A DNA stretch of 64,000 nt from Pseudomonas sp. Z8(2022) (GTDB taxonomy: Bacteria; Pseudomonadota; Gammaproteobacteria; Pseudomonadales; Pseudomonadaceae): contig NZ_CP107549.1 in the NCBI RefSeq assembly GCF_025837155.1, forward strand, positions 3,534,001-3,598,000. Direction: 5' to 3'. The notes beneath the pieces are model-generated. The model was not told the DNA's origin, ran no database searches, and saw only the letters and a list, made by a program, of their open reading frames with translations. Shown here in pieces: positions 10,152-20,149 of the stretch (the first letter of the stretch is position 1; each line of letters begins with the position of its first letter). The translations under genes and the position numbers were made by a program.

Positions 10152-10780
10152 GACTCGCCCCGAGCCTGACGCGCCCTGGCCACGGTATCGGCCCAGGTAT
10201 CGATGACCTTGTCCAGATCGTTGCGATGGTTCTGCATCGACTGGGCGAACTGGTCACGGAACAGCTTGCCGACGTTGATGCCGTTGATCACCACGTTGCG
10301 CAGTTTCCAGCCGCCATCGATCGACACCATGGTGTAGGACAGCGGATAGACCACACCCTTGCCATCGCGGATTTCCATGCCCACGGAGGTACGATCATCC
10401 TCACTCTTGCCCGTGGCCGGCAGTACGCGAATGTCCTGGTTGTCGTACTCGAGCAGAGCGTTGCCATAGAACTGCATCAGGCTACGCTTGAAGTTTTCCT
10501 GAAAGCGGCTCATCTGCTCGGGCGAGGCCTGGCGCGAATAGCGCACCGTCATCACGCCACGGGAAATGCCGTCGACATCGACTACGGGACCGAGAATCTC
10601 GTTGAGCGAGTCATAGAAAGCATTGGGATCGCTGCGGTAGTGCTCCTTGTTGGCCTTGAGATCGGCCAGCAGGGTATCGGTGGTCTGCTGCACCACCTCA
10701 TGGGCGCTTGGCGCAGCAACAGCCAGCAGCGGCATGGCGGCCAGCAACGCTAGCAGGGAATTACGCACGGTCTTGAACAT
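10148..10780 (-). CDS. mlaC: Periplasmic phospholipid-binding protein MlaC
   Basis: 210 residues if started at the ATG at 10780, which has GAGG upstream; an in-frame ATG at 10795 that touches the mlaD stop would add MRALV. Signal peptide ends AVAA|PSAHEV. The mature part is a Tol_Tol_Ttg2-family (MlaC) fold that shuttles phospholipids between the MlaA-porin complex and MlaD. It lies between mlaD and mlaB in one operon. In Pseudomonas the system is also called Ttg2 and supports solvent tolerance and membrane integrity. Confidence 0.93.
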   Translation of the reverse strand: MFKTVRNSLLALLAAMPLLAVAAPSAHEVVQQTTDTLLADLKANKEHYRSDPNAFYDSLNEILGPVVDVDGISRGVMTVRYSRQASPEQMSRFQENFKRSLMQFYGNALLEYDNQDIRVLPATGKSEDDRTSVGMEIRDGKGVVYPLSYTMVSIDGGWKLRNVVINGINVGKLFRDQFAQSMQNHRNDLDKVIDTWADTVARARQARGES

Positions 10781-10794
10781 CACCAGAGCCCTCA

Positions 10795-11265
10795 TCAGTT
10801 GGCTTCGTCTTTATTGACCGAATTGAGCAGGAATTTGCCAATCAGGTCTTCCAGCACCAGCGAGGACTGCGTGTCGTGGATGGTGCCGCCATCCTTGAGC
10901 ACCTCCTCGTCACCACCAACGCTGATGCCGATGTACTTCTCGCCGAGCAGACCTGCCGTCAGGATCGACGCCGTGGAATCCTCGGGCAGATTGTCGACGC
11001 TGCCATCGAGTTCCAGGGTCACCCGGCCCATGTAGCTGTCGCGATCCAGATCGATGGCGGTGACCTTGCCGATGCTCACACCGGCCATGGTTACCTTGGC
11101 GCGCACGGTAAGCCCGGCGATATTGTCGAAGTAGGCGTACACCTTGTAGGTATCACCCGCGCTGCCGACGCTCAGGCCGCTGACGCGCAGGGCCAGCAGC
11201 AGCAGGGCCAGCACACCGGCCATGAGGAACAGGCCGACACCAATCTCCAGCGTGCGGTTTTGCAT
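10795..11265 (-). CDS. mlaD: MCE-domain protein MlaD
   Basis: 156 residues from the ATG at 11265, which overlaps the mlaE stop by one base (TGATG). One N-terminal membrane helix (about residues 10-28) anchors a single MCE domain (DNIAGLTVRAKVTMAGVSIGKV; LLGEKYIGIS). MlaD hexamers form the periplasmic ring of the Mla transporter. An upstream in-frame start would place 39 arginine-rich residues before the helix and is rejected. Confidence 0.94.
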   Translation of the reverse strand: MQNRTLEIGVGLFLMAGVLALLLLALRVSGLSVGSAGDTYKVYAYFDNIAGLTVRAKVTMAGVSIGKVTAIDLDRDSYMGRVTLELDGSVDNLPEDSTASILTAGLLGEKYIGISVGGDEEVLKDGGTIHDTQSSLVLEDLIGKFLLNSVNKDEAN

Positions 11266-12062
11266 CAGAAGTCTCCAAACATCAAAGCGGTCAAAATGAA
11301 ATCCAGGCCAAGCACGGCCAGCGAGGCGTACACCACGGTGCGCGTGGTCGCGCGACTGATGCCCTCGGAAGTGGGTTCGCAATCGTAGCCCTGGAATACG
11401 GCGATCCAGGTCACCACGAAGGCAAAGACGATGCTCTTGATCACGCCATTGAGCACATCGTCATAAAAGGAAACGCTGTTCTGCATGTTGGACCAGAACG
11501 AGCCTTCGTAGACGCCCAGCCAGTCCACGGCAACCATCGCCCCGCCCCAGATGCCGACGACACTGAAGATCATCGCCAGCAACGGCATGGAGATGAAACC
11601 GGCCCACAACCGTGGCGCAACGATGTACTTGAGCGGATCGACGCCGATCATCTCCAGGCTGGAGAGCTGCTCGGTGGACTTCATGTTGCCGATCTCGGCG
11701 GTCAGCGCCGACCCCGCACGCCCGGCGAACAGCAGCGCGGTCACCACCGGACCCAGTTCCCGCAGCAGAGTCAGCGCAACCATCTGCCCGACCGCCTGCT
11801 CGGAACCGTAGCTGACCAGAATGTTGTAGCCCTGCAGGGCCAGCACCATGCCGATGAAGATGCCGGAGACGATGATGATCGCCAGCGACATCACGCCGAC
11901 TGAAAACAGCTGCTTGATCAGCAATTGCAGCGGCTTGCCGGCGCGGCTGCGACCGAACAGTGCGCCCAAGAGGAACAGCACCGAACGCCCCAGCGTCGCG
12001 ACCACATCGATACCCGCACGACCGAACAGACGCAGCTGCTCGATCGGTGAATTTCTGCGCAT
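11265..12062 (-). CDS. mlaE: Phospholipid ABC transporter permease MlaE
   Basis: 265 residues from the ATG at 12062, which overlaps the mlaF stop (TGATG). Five to six membrane segments, with the MlaE-family signature region [25 protein letters not shown] (about 115-140). It dimerises in the inner membrane, with MlaF on the cytoplasmic face and the MlaD ring above. Gene order and overlaps show one translationally coupled operon. Confidence 0.95.
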   Translation of the reverse strand: MRRNSPIEQLRLFGRAGIDVVATLGRSVLFLLGALFGRSRAGKPLQLLIKQLFSVGVMSLAIIIVSGIFIGMVLALQGYNILVSYGSEQAVGQMVALTLLRELGPVVTALLFAGRAGSALTAEIGNMKSTEQLSSLEMIGVDPLKYIVAPRLWAGFISMPLLAMIFSVVGIWGGAMVAVDWLGVYEGSFWSNMQNSVSFYDDVLNGVIKSIVFAFVVTWIAVFQGYDCEPTSEGISRATTRTVVYASLAVLGLDFILTALMFGDF

Positions 12063-12871
12063 CAACCTCTCCCCAACAGATCTTCGCGATAATCCGGCGC
12101 CGGATAATGGAATGGCACCGGCCCGTCCGGACTGCCCTTCATGAACTGACGAATGCGCGGGTTGTCCGACTCCATCAGTTCGGCCGGCGTGCCATGCCCC
12201 AGCACCTGAGCATCACCCACCACATAGATGTAGTCGGCGATGCTGGCGGTTTCCGCCAGGTCATGGGATACCACCACGCTGGTGATCCCCAGCGCATCAT
12301 TGAGCAGACGGATCAGGCGCACCAGCACTCCCATGGCGATGGGGTCCTGACCGACAAACGGCTCGTCGTACAGCAGAATCTGCGGATCGAGGGCAATGGC
12401 ACGGGCCAGCGCCACACGGCGCTTCATACCGCCGGACAGTTCGTCCGGCATCAGATCCAGCGCACCGCGCAGACCAACGGCCTGCAGCTTCATCAGGACG
12501 ATGTCGCGAATCATCTCTTCAGGGAGCTTGGTGTGCACGCGCAGTGGAAACGCCACGTTCTCGAACACGTCGAGATCGGTGAACAGCGCACCACTCTGAA
12601 ACAGTACGCCCATCTGCTTGCGCACATCGAACAGCTCGTCCCGCGAGAGCTTCGGCAGGCTGACATCATTCACGCGCACATCACCCGCAGAGGGGCGCAG
12701 CTCCGCTGCAATCAGACGCAACAAGGTCGTCTTGCCACAACCGGAAGGGCCCATGATGCCCGTGACCTTGCCACGCGGGATACGGATATCGACCTTGTCG
12801 AAAATCGACCGGGTACCGCGCTGAAAGCTGACGCCCTGCAACTCGATCGCGTACTCGTGCTCGGCGCTCAT
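12062..12871 (-). CDS. mlaF: Phospholipid ABC transporter ATPase MlaF
   Basis: 269 residues from the ATG at 12871 with AAGGAG 6 bp upstream. Walker [10 protein letters not shown], signature [14 protein letters not shown], Walker B QILLYDEP and the switch histidine in VVVSHD are all intact. It powers MlaE. It is the first gene of the minus-strand mla operon, divergent from kdsD across about 240 bp that otherwise hold only promoters. Confidence 0.95.
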   Translation of the reverse strand: MSAEHEYAIELQGVSFQRGTRSIFDKVDIRIPRGKVTGIMGPSGCGKTTLLRLIAAELRPSAGDVRVNDVSLPKLSRDELFDVRKQMGVLFQSGALFTDLDVFENVAFPLRVHTKLPEEMIRDIVLMKLQAVGLRGALDLMPDELSGGMKRRVALARAIALDPQILLYDEPFVGQDPIAMGVLVRLIRLLNDALGITSVVVSHDLAETASIADYIYVVGDAQVLGHGTPAELMESDNPRIRQFMKGSPDGPVPFHYPAPDYREDLLGRG

Positions 12872-13076
12872 CTGAACTCCTTGAAAATCAGGCCTTCCTT
12901 GCGGACGCCGCCTCCCGATGCGGGGACACGCGCCGGCCAGAGGGGGCCAAAATGGCGGCGAACTATAGCACTGGCTGAACATGCCGCCCAATAGCGCCAC
13001 GATACGGCGTTCAGACTTGAGACAGTTTCGAAAGGGCGTGCGCACAGCAAAGGTGAGCGCGGACAGCTTTTCTCGT

Positions 13077-13082
13077 TATAAT
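13077..13082 (+). promoter_or_regulatory. -10 element upstream of kdsD
   Basis: A perfect TATAAT lies 31 bp before the kdsD ATG, with a weak -35-like GTGAGC 18 bp further up. It would drive the kdsD-kdsC-lptC-lptA-lptB unit; the opposite-strand mlaF promoter must lie in the same 242-bp gap. Confidence 0.5.
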
Positions 13083-13113
13083 CGCGGTCTTTTTCGCCTG
13101 ACAGCTCAGTCCA

Positions 13114-14088
13114 ATGAACCAGACCCGCGACCTGATTGATTCCGCGCAACGCACCATTCGCCTCGAACTTGAAGCGGTACAGGAGCTGTTGCCCCGCATC
13201 AATGCCGATTTCATCAAGGCCTGCGAGCTGATTCTGAACTGCAAGGGCCGCGTGGTCGTGGTCGGCATGGGCAAGTCCGGACACATCGGCAACAAGATCG
13301 CCGCAACCCTGGCCAGCACCGGCACCACGGCATTCTTTGTCCACCCGGCCGAGGCCAGCCACGGCGACATGGGCATGATCACCCGGGACGACATCGTCCT
13401 GGCACTGTCCAACTCGGGCTCAACCGCCGAAATCGTCACCCTGCTGCCGCTGATCAAGCGCCTCGGCATCCGCCTGATCAGCATGACCGGAAACCCCGAC
13501 TCACCACTGGCCAAGGCCGCCGAGGTCAACCTGGATGCACGTGTTTCGCAGGAAGCCTGCCCTCTGAACCTGGCGCCGACCTCCTCGACCACCGCCAGCC
13601 TGGTGCTGGGCGACGCCCTGGCCATTGCCCTGCTGGAAGCACGCGGCTTCACCGCCGAAGATTTTGCATTCTCCCACCCGGGTGGCGCCCTCGGCCGCCG
13701 CCTGCTGCTCAAGGTGGAGAATGTCATGCATCAGGGCGATGCGCTGCCACGCGTACGCCGCGGCACCAGCCTGCGCGAAGCCCTTCTGGAGATGACCCAG
13801 AAAGGCCTGGGAATGACCGTGGTGCTGGAGCAGGACGGTCGCCTGGCCGGCATCTTCACCGACGGCGACCTGCGTCGCACCCTGGACAAGGGCATCGACG
13901 TGCGCCAGGCGCTGATCGACGAAGTCATGACGCCGCACGGCAAGACCGCACGCGCGGACATGCTCGCAGCCGAGGCCCTGAAGATCATGGAAGACCACAA
14001 GATCAACGCCCTGGTGGTGGTCGACGATCAGAACAACCCGGTCGGTGCCCTCAACATGCACGACCTGCTGCGCGCGGGGGTGATGTGA
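13114..14088 (+). CDS. kdsD: Arabinose-5-phosphate isomerase
   Basis: 324 residues: an N-terminal SIS sugar-isomerase domain (about 40-175; VVVGMGKSGHIGNKIAATLASTGT, then LSNSGSTAEI) followed by two CBS domains (about 205-320). It interconverts ribulose 5-phosphate and arabinose 5-phosphate, the first step of Kdo synthesis for LPS. Its stop overlaps the kdsC start by one base (TGATG). The domain set and length match KdsD rather than the capsule paralogue KpsF. Confidence 0.95.
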   Translation: MNQTRDLIDSAQRTIRLELEAVQELLPRINADFIKACELILNCKGRVVVVGMGKSGHIGNKIAATLASTGTTAFFVHPAEASHGDMGMITRDDIVLALSNSGSTAEIVTLLPLIKRLGIRLISMTGNPDSPLAKAAEVNLDARVSQEACPLNLAPTSSTTASLVLGDALAIALLEARGFTAEDFAFSHPGGALGRRLLLKVENVMHQGDALPRVRRGTSLREALLEMTQKGLGMTVVLEQDGRLAGIFTDGDLRRTLDKGIDVRQALIDEVMTPHGKTARADMLAAEALKIMEDHKINALVVVDDQNNPVGALNMHDLLRAGVM

Positions 14089-14609
14089 TGAGTGACCTGC
14101 TGCAACGCGCCCGCGCGGTAAAACTGGCGATCTTCGATGTCGACGGCGTGCTCACCGATGGCCGTCTGTACTTTCTCGAAGACGGCAGCGAATTCAAGAC
14201 CTTCAACACCCTCGACGGCCACGGCATCAAGATGCTGATCGCCTCGGGCGTACGCACGGCCATCATCAGCGGACGCAAAACTCCGGTGGTCGAACGCCGC
14301 GCCAACAACCTGGGCATCCAGCACCTGTTCCAGGGACGTGAAGACAAGCTCGTCGTTCTCGACGGCCTGCTCGCCGAACTCGGCCTAAGCTATGAACAGG
14401 TCGCCTATCTGGGCGATGACCTTCCGGATCTTCCGGTCATCCGCCGAGTCGGTCTGGGAATGGCTGTGGCCAGTGCCGACAGTTTCGTGCGCCAGCACGC
14501 CCATGGCGTAACCCAGGCACGCGGCGGCGAAGGTGCGGCGCGCGAGTTCTGCGAACTGATCATGCGTGCCCAGGGCACCCTGGATGCGGCCCAGGCCGCC
14601 TACCTGTAG
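14088..14609 (+). CDS. kdsC: Kdo-8-phosphate phosphatase
   Basis: 173 residues from the ATG at 14088; a GTG one codon earlier is less likely. It is a C0-type HAD phosphatase without a cap: nucleophile and acid aspartates D17 and D19 in IFDVDGVLTDG, then SGRKTP and the GDDLPDLPVI motif. It removes phosphate from Kdo-8-phosphate to give Kdo. Tetrameric in the family. Coupled to kdsD by overlap and 8 bp before lptC. Confidence 0.95.
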   Translation: MSDLLQRARAVKLAIFDVDGVLTDGRLYFLEDGSEFKTFNTLDGHGIKMLIASGVRTAIISGRKTPVVERRANNLGIQHLFQGREDKLVVLDGLLAELGLSYEQVAYLGDDLPDLPVIRRVGLGMAVASADSFVRQHAHGVTQARGGEGAAREFCELIMRAQGTLDAAQAAYL

Positions 14610-14617
14610 AGAACAGC

Positions 14618-15184
14618 ATGCCGCGTAAAATCCTCAACACCTTGATCTTTGCCCTGATTGCAGTCGTGGTGGCTGCCCTGGGCTACTGGAACCTCGCTCC
14701 GGACAGCGCCCGCGTAGTCCAGCAGAGCAGCGATGACAATGTCGTCGATTTCTATGTCGTCGGCGCGCGCACCGTGCAATTCCAGGATGACGGCAAACTG
14801 CACTACCGGATGACCGCGGAGCGGCTCGAACACATCAAGAGCACCGACATCACCCTGATCGAAACCCCCAAACTGGATCTCTATCGCGGCACCGACCTGC
14901 CATGGCAAGTGACCAGTCAGCGTGCCGAGGTTTCTCCAGGCGGCGTCGAGGTAGAACTGATCGACGATGTGCGCATTGCCCGCACCGACGCCAAGAACCG
15001 TCCGACCATCATCACCAGCAGCCGCATGACCGTTATTCCCGAGAAGGAATATGCGCAGACCGAGCAAGCCGTTAGAATCGTCGCGGCCAACGGGGTGACC
15101 ACGGCACAAGGAATGAAAGCGTACTTGAATGACGGCAGGATGCTCCTGCAGTCCAACGTAAGAGGCCAGCATGAGGTTCGTTAA
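14618..15184 (+). CDS. lptC: LPS export protein LptC
   Basis: 188 residues with one N-terminal membrane helix (about 6-25) and a periplasmic LptC-type beta-jellyroll. It links the LptB2FG transporter to LptA in the trans-envelope LPS bridge. The gene lies between kdsC and lptA and overlaps lptA by 14 bp. Sequence conservation in this family is low, so the call rests on the helix, the length, the fold-like beta pattern and synteny together. Confidence 0.9.
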   Translation: MPRKILNTLIFALIAVVVAALGYWNLAPDSARVVQQSSDDNVVDFYVVGARTVQFQDDGKLHYRMTAERLEHIKSTDITLIETPKLDLYRGTDLPWQVTSQRAEVSPGGVEVELIDDVRIARTDAKNRPTIITSSRMTVIPEKEYAQTEQAVRIVAANGVTTAQGMKAYLNDGRMLLQSNVRGQHEVR

Positions 15185-15710
15185 CACCCTCCCCCTGATT
15201 TTCAGCCTCGGCGCCGCATTGGGAAGCGCGACGGCCTGGGCACTGCCATCGGATCGCGATCAGCCGATTCGCATCCAGGCTGACAGTGCAGAACTGGATG
15301 ACAAGCAAGGCGTAGCCGTGTACCGCGGTGACGTGATCATCACCCAGGGCACCCTGAAGATCACCGGTGACACCGTGACCATCACCCAGACCGCCGGCGG
15401 CGATATCGATGTGTTCACTTCGGTGGGCAACCTGGCCTACTACGAGCAGAAGCCAGCCGTGGACAAGGACATCGTCAAGGCGTACGGCAGGACCATCCAG
15501 TACTTCGCCAGCAACGAGCGCATCGTACTGATCGACCAGGCCAAGGTGATCCAGGAAGGCAATACCTTCGAAGGCGAGAAGATCGTCTATGACACCCGCC
15601 GCCAGATCGTCAATGCCGGTCGCGCCACGGGCGGCAACGTCAGTACGCCGCGCCCGCGCATCGACATGGTCATCCAACCGAAGAACAAACCCGCGGATCA
15701 GCAGCAGTAA
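15171..15710 (+). CDS. lptA: LPS export periplasmic protein LptA (LptH)
   Basis: 179 residues with a signal peptide cleaved near [10 protein letters not shown]. OstA-like repeats such as [21 protein letters not shown] and TGDTVTITQ make up the bridge protein that carries LPS across the periplasm to LptDE. In P. aeruginosa this protein is named LptH. It overlaps lptC upstream and shares one base with the lptB start (TAATG). Confidence 0.94.
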   Translation: MRFVNTLPLIFSLGAALGSATAWALPSDRDQPIRIQADSAELDDKQGVAVYRGDVIITQGTLKITGDTVTITQTAGGDIDVFTSVGNLAYYEQKPAVDKDIVKAYGRTIQYFASNERIVLIDQAKVIQEGNTFEGEKIVYDTRRQIVNAGRATGGNVSTPRPRIDMVIQPKNKPADQQQ

Positions 15711-16435
15711 TGGCCATTCTCAAAGCCCAACACCTGGCGAAAAGCTACAAGAGCCGCCAGGTCGTGCGTGATGTCAGCCTGAGCATCGAAAGCGGGCAGA
15801 TCGTTGGTCTGCTCGGCCCCAACGGTGCCGGCAAGACAACCTGCTTCTACATGATCGTTGGCCTGGTGCGTGCCGATCAGGGCCGCGTACTGATCGACGA
15901 CCTGGATGTCAGCCATCAGCCCATGCATGGTCGTGCTCGCGCCGGCATCGGCTACCTGCCGCAGGAGGCTTCGATCTTCCGCAAGCTGTCGGTGGCCGAC
16001 AACATCATGGCCATTCTCGAAACGCGTAAGGATCTGGACCGCGCAGGACGTCAGGCAGAGCTGGAAAACCTGCTGCAGGAGTTCCATATCCACCACATCG
16101 CCGACAGCCTCGGCATGAGCCTGTCCGGTGGCGAGCGACGCCGCGTGGAGATCGCCCGCGCCCTGGCGACCAACCCCAAGTTCATCCTCCTCGACGAACC
16201 CTTCGCCGGTGTGGACCCGATTTCGGTGGGCGATATCAAGCAGATCATCCATCACCTCAAGACCAAGGGCATCGGCATCCTGATCACCGATCACAATGTC
16301 CGCGAGACCCTGGATATCTGCGAGACCGCCTACATCGTCAATGATGGACGGCTGATCGCCGAAGGCGATGCCGAAACCATCCTGGCCAACCAGACAGTGA
16401 AAGAAGTCTATCTGGGCCACGAGTTCCGCCTCTAG
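15710..16435 (+). CDS. lptB: LPS export ABC transporter ATPase LptB
   Basis: 241 residues. Walker [11 protein letters not shown]-loop YLPQEASIF, signature [15 protein letters not shown], Walker [14 protein letters not shown] and switch histidine ITDHN are all present. It energises LptFG to extract LPS from the inner membrane. It ends the kds-lpt unit; rpoN follows after 135 bp. Confidence 0.96.
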   Translation: MAILKAQHLAKSYKSRQVVRDVSLSIESGQIVGLLGPNGAGKTTCFYMIVGLVRADQGRVLIDDLDVSHQPMHGRARAGIGYLPQEASIFRKLSVADNIMAILETRKDLDRAGRQAELENLLQEFHIHHIADSLGMSLSGGERRRVEIARALATNPKFILLDEPFAGVDPISVGDIKQIIHHLKTKGIGILITDHNVRETLDICETAYIVNDGRLIAEGDAETILANQTVKEVYLGHEFRL

Positions 16436-16496
16436 ATCGTCGCGGTTCCGCCACAGAAATAGTGCAACCCCTAGGCAAGAACAAGAAATTCAGGCA

Positions 16497-16502
16497 TATA
16501 AT
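16497..16502 (+). promoter_or_regulatory. -10 element upstream of rpoN
   Basis: A TATAAT sits 68 bp before the rpoN start with no convincing -35. The leader after it contains a five-pair stem closed by a cUUCGg tetraloop (16515-16528) and a weaker GGCG/CGCC stem nearer the start, so the 5' end of the messenger is structured. Confidence 0.4.
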
Positions 16503-16570
16503 TTGCTTCCTGGCGGCGCTTCGGCGCCCTGATGTGGAAGGCGTAACTCGCCAGTAAATTAAGGTCTGCA

Positions 16571-18064
16571 ATGAAACCATCGCTAGTCCTCAAGATGGGC
16601 CAGCAGCTGACGATGACCCCGCAGCTGCAACAGGCTATCCGCCTCCTCCAACTGTCGACCCTGGACCTGCAGCAGGAAATCCAGGAGGCGCTGGAATCCA
16701 ATCCCATGCTCGAGCGCCAGGAAGACGGCGACGACTTCGACAACAGCGATCCGATGGCCGATGGCGCCGAAAGCGCCACCCCTGCCCCGAGCAAGGAAGA
16801 GAGCTACCAGGAAACCAACCCGACAGTAGACAACCTGGAAGACGGCGAGTGGGGTGAACGCATCCCCAACGAGCTGCCGGTCGATACCGCCTGGGAAGAC
16901 ATCTACCAGACCAGCGCCAGCAGCCTGCCCAGCAACGACGATGACGAGTGGGACTTCACCACCCGCACTTCCAGCGGCGAGAGCCTGCAGAGCCATCTGC
17001 TCTGGCAACTGAATCTGGCCCCCATGTCGGACAAGGACCGGCTGATCGCCGCCACCCTGATCGACTGCATCAATAACGACGGTTACCTCGAGGAAACCCT
17101 CGAGGAAGTGACCGAGTCCTTCGATCCCGAGCTGGATATCGAGCTGGACGAAGTGGAAGTCGTGCTGCATCGCATCCAGCAGTTCGAACCTGCGGGTATC
17201 GGTGCCCGCGACCTGCGCGAATGCCTGCTGCTGCAGTTGCGCCAGCTGCCTGCCAGCACACCCTGGCTGAGCGAGACACAGCGCGTCGTCGGCGACTATC
17301 TGGAGCTGCTCGGCAGCCGCGACTACGCCCAGCTGATGCGCCGAACCAAGCTCAAGGAAGAAGAACTGCGCCAGGTCATCGATCTGATTCAGAGCCTCAA
17401 TCCGCGCCCGGGCTCGCAGATCGAATCCAGCGAACCGGAGTACGTCGTGCCGGACGTGATCGTGCGCAAGCACAACGATCGCTGGCTGGTGGAACTGAAT
17501 CAGGAAGCCATGCCGCGCCTGAGGGTCAATCCGCAATATGCCGGCTTCGTAAAACGCGCCGACTCCAGCGCCGACAACACCTTCCTGCGCAATCAGCTGC
17601 AGGAGGCCCGCTGGTTCATCAAGAGCCTGCAGAGCCGCAATGAAACGCTGATGAAGGTCGCCACACAGATCGTCGAACATCAGCGTGGTTTTCTCGACTA
17701 CGGTGACGAAGCGATGAAACCGCTGGTACTGCACGACATCGCTGAAGCCGTGGGCATGCACGAGTCGACCATTTCACGTGTCACCACGCAGAAATTCATG
17801 CATACCCCGCGCGGTATTTACGAGCTGAAATACTTCTTCTCCAGCCACGTCAGCACCTCCGAAGGCGGCGAATGCTCGTCCACCGCGATCCGCGCAATCA
17901 TCAAGAAACTGGTTGCCGCGGAAAACGCGAAAAAGCCATTGAGTGACAGCAAGATCGCTGGTTTACTGGAGGCACAAGGCATCCAAGTCGCCCGTCGGAC
18001 GGTCGCCAAGTATCGCGAATCCCTCGGCATTGCGCCCTCCAGTGAGCGCAAGCGACTGATGTAA
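16571..18064 (+). CDS. rpoN: RNA polymerase sigma-54 factor
   Basis: 497 residues. Region I is Gln/Leu-rich ([20 protein letters not shown]), region II is acidic, the core-binding domain occupies about 110-290, the helix-turn-helix is near 370-400, and the RpoN box [10 protein letters not shown] lies near the C-terminus. It directs transcription from -24/-12 promoters with enhancer-binding proteins, covering nitrogen, motility and carbon-source genes. It is followed by hpf, ptsN, rapZ and ptsO in the classic proteobacterial order. Confidence 0.98.
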   Translation: MKPSLVLKMGQQLTMTPQLQQAIRLLQLSTLDLQQEIQEALESNPMLERQEDGDDFDNSDPMADGAESATPAPSKEESYQETNPTVDNLEDGEWGERIPNELPVDTAWEDIYQTSASSLPSNDDDEWDFTTRTSSGESLQSHLLWQLNLAPMSDKDRLIAATLIDCINNDGYLEETLEEVTESFDPELDIELDEVEVVLHRIQQFEPAGIGARDLRECLLLQLRQLPASTPWLSETQRVVGDYLELLGSRDYAQLMRRTKLKEEELRQVIDLIQSLNPRPGSQIESSEPEYVVPDVIVRKHNDRWLVELNQEAMPRLRVNPQYAGFVKRADSSADNTFLRNQLQEARWFIKSLQSRNETLMKVATQIVEHQRGFLDYGDEAMKPLVLHDIAEAVGMHESTISRVTTQKFMHTPRGIYELKYFFSSHVSTSEGGECSSTAIRAIIKKLVAAENAKKPLSDSKIAGLLEAQGIQVARRTVAKYRESLGIAPSSERKRLM

Positions 18065-18074
18065 GCCAGATCGA

Positions 18075-18095
18075 CTGAAAGCCATTGGCTTTCAG
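18075..18095. other. Hairpin in the rpoN-hpf gap
   Basis: Perfect 9-bp stem CTGAAAGCC/GGCTTTCAG with a 3-base loop, 11 bp after the rpoN stop. No T-tract follows, so it more likely protects or processes the rpoN messenger, letting hpf be expressed separately, than terminates it. Confidence 0.5.
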
Positions 18096-18163
18096 GCCAA
18101 AGTGTTCCGGCGGCGGGTCGAGCCTGACTCGCCTCTTACACAAGGCAACAAGGAGAAAGCGGT

Positions 18164-18472
18164 ATGCAAGTCAACATCAGTGGACATCAGCTGGTTGTGA
18201 CCGACGCCCTGCGTGACTATGTCGGCGAGAAACTGGGCCGACTGGAACGCCACTTCGACAAAATCACCAATGTTCAGGTGACCATGGAGGTCGAAAAGCT
18301 CAAGCAGAAGATCGAAGCCACCTTGCATGTTGCCGGCGGCGAAGTCGTCGCCAATGCCGAACATCAGGACATGTACGCAGCTATCGACCTGTTGGTCGAT
18401 AAACTCGACCGTCAACTCATCAAGCACAAGGAAAAGCAGCTCGAGCGTCTGCAAGGCGCAACAGTCCGCTGA
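18164..18472 (+). CDS. hpf: Ribosome hibernation promoting factor, short form
   Basis: 102 residues, the short HPF class that lacks the C-terminal dimerisation domain. The beta-alpha fold with MQVNISGHQLVVTDALRDYV and the DMYAAIDLLVDKLDRQL helix is typical. It binds the 30S decoding region and, with RMF, promotes 100S ribosomes in stationary phase. AAGGAGA precedes the ATG at 18164. Confidence 0.94.
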   Translation: MQVNISGHQLVVTDALRDYVGEKLGRLERHFDKITNVQVTMEVEKLKQKIEATLHVAGGEVVANAEHQDMYAAIDLLVDKLDRQLIKHKEKQLERLQGATVR

Positions 18473-18484
18473 CATTCCCAATCC

Positions 18485-18949
18485 ATGATCCGACTTGAAA
18501 ATATCCTGACCCCCGGCCGTTCCCTGGTGAACGTGCCGGGCGGCAGCAAGAAACGCGTGCTTGAACAGATCGCCAATCTGGTTGCGCGCGATCTGCCCGA
18601 CCTGGATGCCCAGGACATATTCGAAAGCCTTATCGCCCGCGAGAAGCTCGGCTCCACCGGCTTCGGCAACGGCATTGCCATTCCCCACTGTCGCCTGGCC
18701 GGCTGCACTGCACCGATCAGCGCGGTATTGCACCTCGAAACCGCTGTCGACTTCGACGCCATCGACGGCGCACCGGTCGACCTGCTGTTCGTCCTGCTGG
18801 TGCCGGAGGCGGCAACTGACGCGCATCTCGAACTGCTGCGCCAGATCGCCAGCATGCTCGACCGCCAGGATGTACGCGAACGTCTACGCCAGGCCAACAG
18901 TGGCGAAGATCTCTATCAGGTTGTGGTGGACATTCAGAACGGTCAATGA
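18485..18949 (+). CDS. ptsN: Nitrogen-PTS EIIA protein
   Basis: 154 residues, EIIA-Ntr with the phosphorylated histidine H68 in [11 protein letters not shown]. It receives phosphate from NPr (ptsO) and in its unmodified form regulates potassium transport, carbon storage and nitrogen responses. It starts 12 bp after hpf and rapZ begins one base after its stop, so all are cotranscribed. Confidence 0.95.
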   Translation: MIRLENILTPGRSLVNVPGGSKKRVLEQIANLVARDLPDLDAQDIFESLIAREKLGSTGFGNGIAIPHCRLAGCTAPISAVLHLETAVDFDAIDGAPVDLLFVLLVPEAATDAHLELLRQIASMLDRQDVRERLRQANSGEDLYQVVVDIQNGQ

Positions 18950-18950
18950 C

Positions 18951-19808
18951 ATGCGCCTGATCATCGTCAGCGGTCGCTCGGGCTCGGGCAAGAGCACCGC
19001 CCTCGATGTACTTGAGGACAACGGTTTTTACTGCATCGACAATCTGCCGGCCGGCTTGCTGCCGGACCTCGCCGAGCGCTTCCTGCCGCACAGCGACCTG
19101 TTGCTGCCGCAGGTAGCCGTCTCCATTGATGCACGCAACCTGCTGAGTCAGCTCAAGCGTTTCCCGGAACTGCTCGAAGAAGTGCGCAAGCGCAACATTC
19201 GCTGCGACGTACTCTACCTCGACGCCGAAGACGAGACGCTGCTCAAGCGTTTTTCGGAAACCCGCAGACGCCATCCGCTGACCAACGACAACCGCTCGCT
19301 GGCCGAGGCCATCGCCTACGAAAGGCAGTTGCTGGCGCCGATCACTGATCGGGCCGATCTGAAGATCGATACGACCCGCCTGAACCTCTATCAGCTGCGC
19401 GATACGCTCAAGCTGCGCCTGCTCGGCCAGACGCAGACCGGGACTGCCTTCCTCGTCGAGTCGTTCGGTTTCAAACGCGGTATGCCGGTCGATGCCGATC
19501 TGGTGTTCGATGCACGTTGCCTGCCCAACCCCTATTGGAAACCTGAACTACGCGACTATTCCGGCCTGGATCAACCCGTGGTCGACTACCTGGCGGCGCA
19601 ACCGGAGGTCGAGGAGATGTATCAGGATATCCTCGTCTACTTGGAAAAATGGCTGCCGCGTTTTGCCGCCAGCAACCGCGCCTACGTCACCATCGCCATT
19701 GGTTGCACCGGGGGTCACCACCGCTCGGTCTATCTGGCCAATCGCCTGAGTCAGGCACTCAAAGATTTGCTGAAGAATGTCCAGGTGCGTCACCGCGACC
19801 TCAGCTAA
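18951..19808 (+). CDS. rapZ: RNase adapter / nucleotide-binding protein RapZ
   Basis: 285 residues from the ATG at 18951, one base after the ptsN stop. Walker [12 protein letters not shown] near the N-terminus, the IDTTRL and ESFGFKRG motifs, and the C-terminal [11 protein letters not shown] loop characterise RapZ (YhbJ). In E. coli it targets the small RNA GlmZ to RNase E to control glucosamine-6-phosphate synthase; whether a GlmZ equivalent operates in Pseudomonas is uncertain. Confidence 0.95.
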   Translation: MRLIIVSGRSGSGKSTALDVLEDNGFYCIDNLPAGLLPDLAERFLPHSDLLLPQVAVSIDARNLLSQLKRFPELLEEVRKRNIRCDVLYLDAEDETLLKRFSETRRRHPLTNDNRSLAEAIAYERQLLAPITDRADLKIDTTRLNLYQLRDTLKLRLLGQTQTGTAFLVESFGFKRGMPVDADLVFDARCLPNPYWKPELRDYSGLDQPVVDYLAAQPEVEEMYQDILVYLEKWLPRFAASNRAYVTIAIGCTGGHHRSVYLANRLSQALKDLLKNVQVRHRDLS

Positions 19809-19822
19809 GGAGCCATGCCGCG

Positions 19823-20095
19823 ATGCCCGCACGTGAGATCACCATCATCAACAAGCTCGGTCTGCATGCCCGCGCCGCGGCGAAGTTCGTCGGCGTGGCG
19901 AGCACCTACCCCTGCCAGGTACGCATTGGTCGCAGCGCCGAAAGCCTGGTGGACGGCAAGAGCATCATGGCAGTCATGATGCTGGCTGCCGGCAAAGGCA
20001 CCAATGTACATCTGCTGACCGAAGGCGAGCAGGACGAAGAAGCGATGGCCGCCCTGGTGGGGCTGATCGAAAACTACTTCGACGAAGGCGAGTAA
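19823..20095 (+). CDS. ptsO: Nitrogen-PTS phosphocarrier NPr
   Basis: 90 residues. HPr fold with the phosphorylated histidine H15 in NKLGLHARAAAK and the regulatory-site region VDGKSIMAVMML. It carries phosphate from EI-Ntr (PtsP) to PtsN. The ATG at 19823 is preceded by AAGGAG at about 10 bp; a nearer ATG at 19815 is out of frame. It is the last gene of the rpoN cluster before a terminator. Confidence 0.93.
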   Translation: MPAREITIINKLGLHARAAAKFVGVASTYPCQVRIGRSAESLVDGKSIMAVMMLAAGKGTNVHLLTEGEQDEEAMAALVGLIENYFDEGE

Positions 20096-20112
20096 TACCT
20101 TCCGCCAAAACA

Positions 20113-20134
20113 AAGGCCACCTGCGGGTGGCCTT
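20113..20134. terminator. Bidirectional terminator between ptsO and pmbA
   Basis: Stem GGCCACC (20115-20121) / GGTGGCC (20126-20132) with loop TGCG, extended by AA/TT pairs and flanked by A-rich sequence on the left. It serves both converging genes. Confidence 0.8.
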
Positions 20135-20149
20135 ATCGTTACTGCCGCC

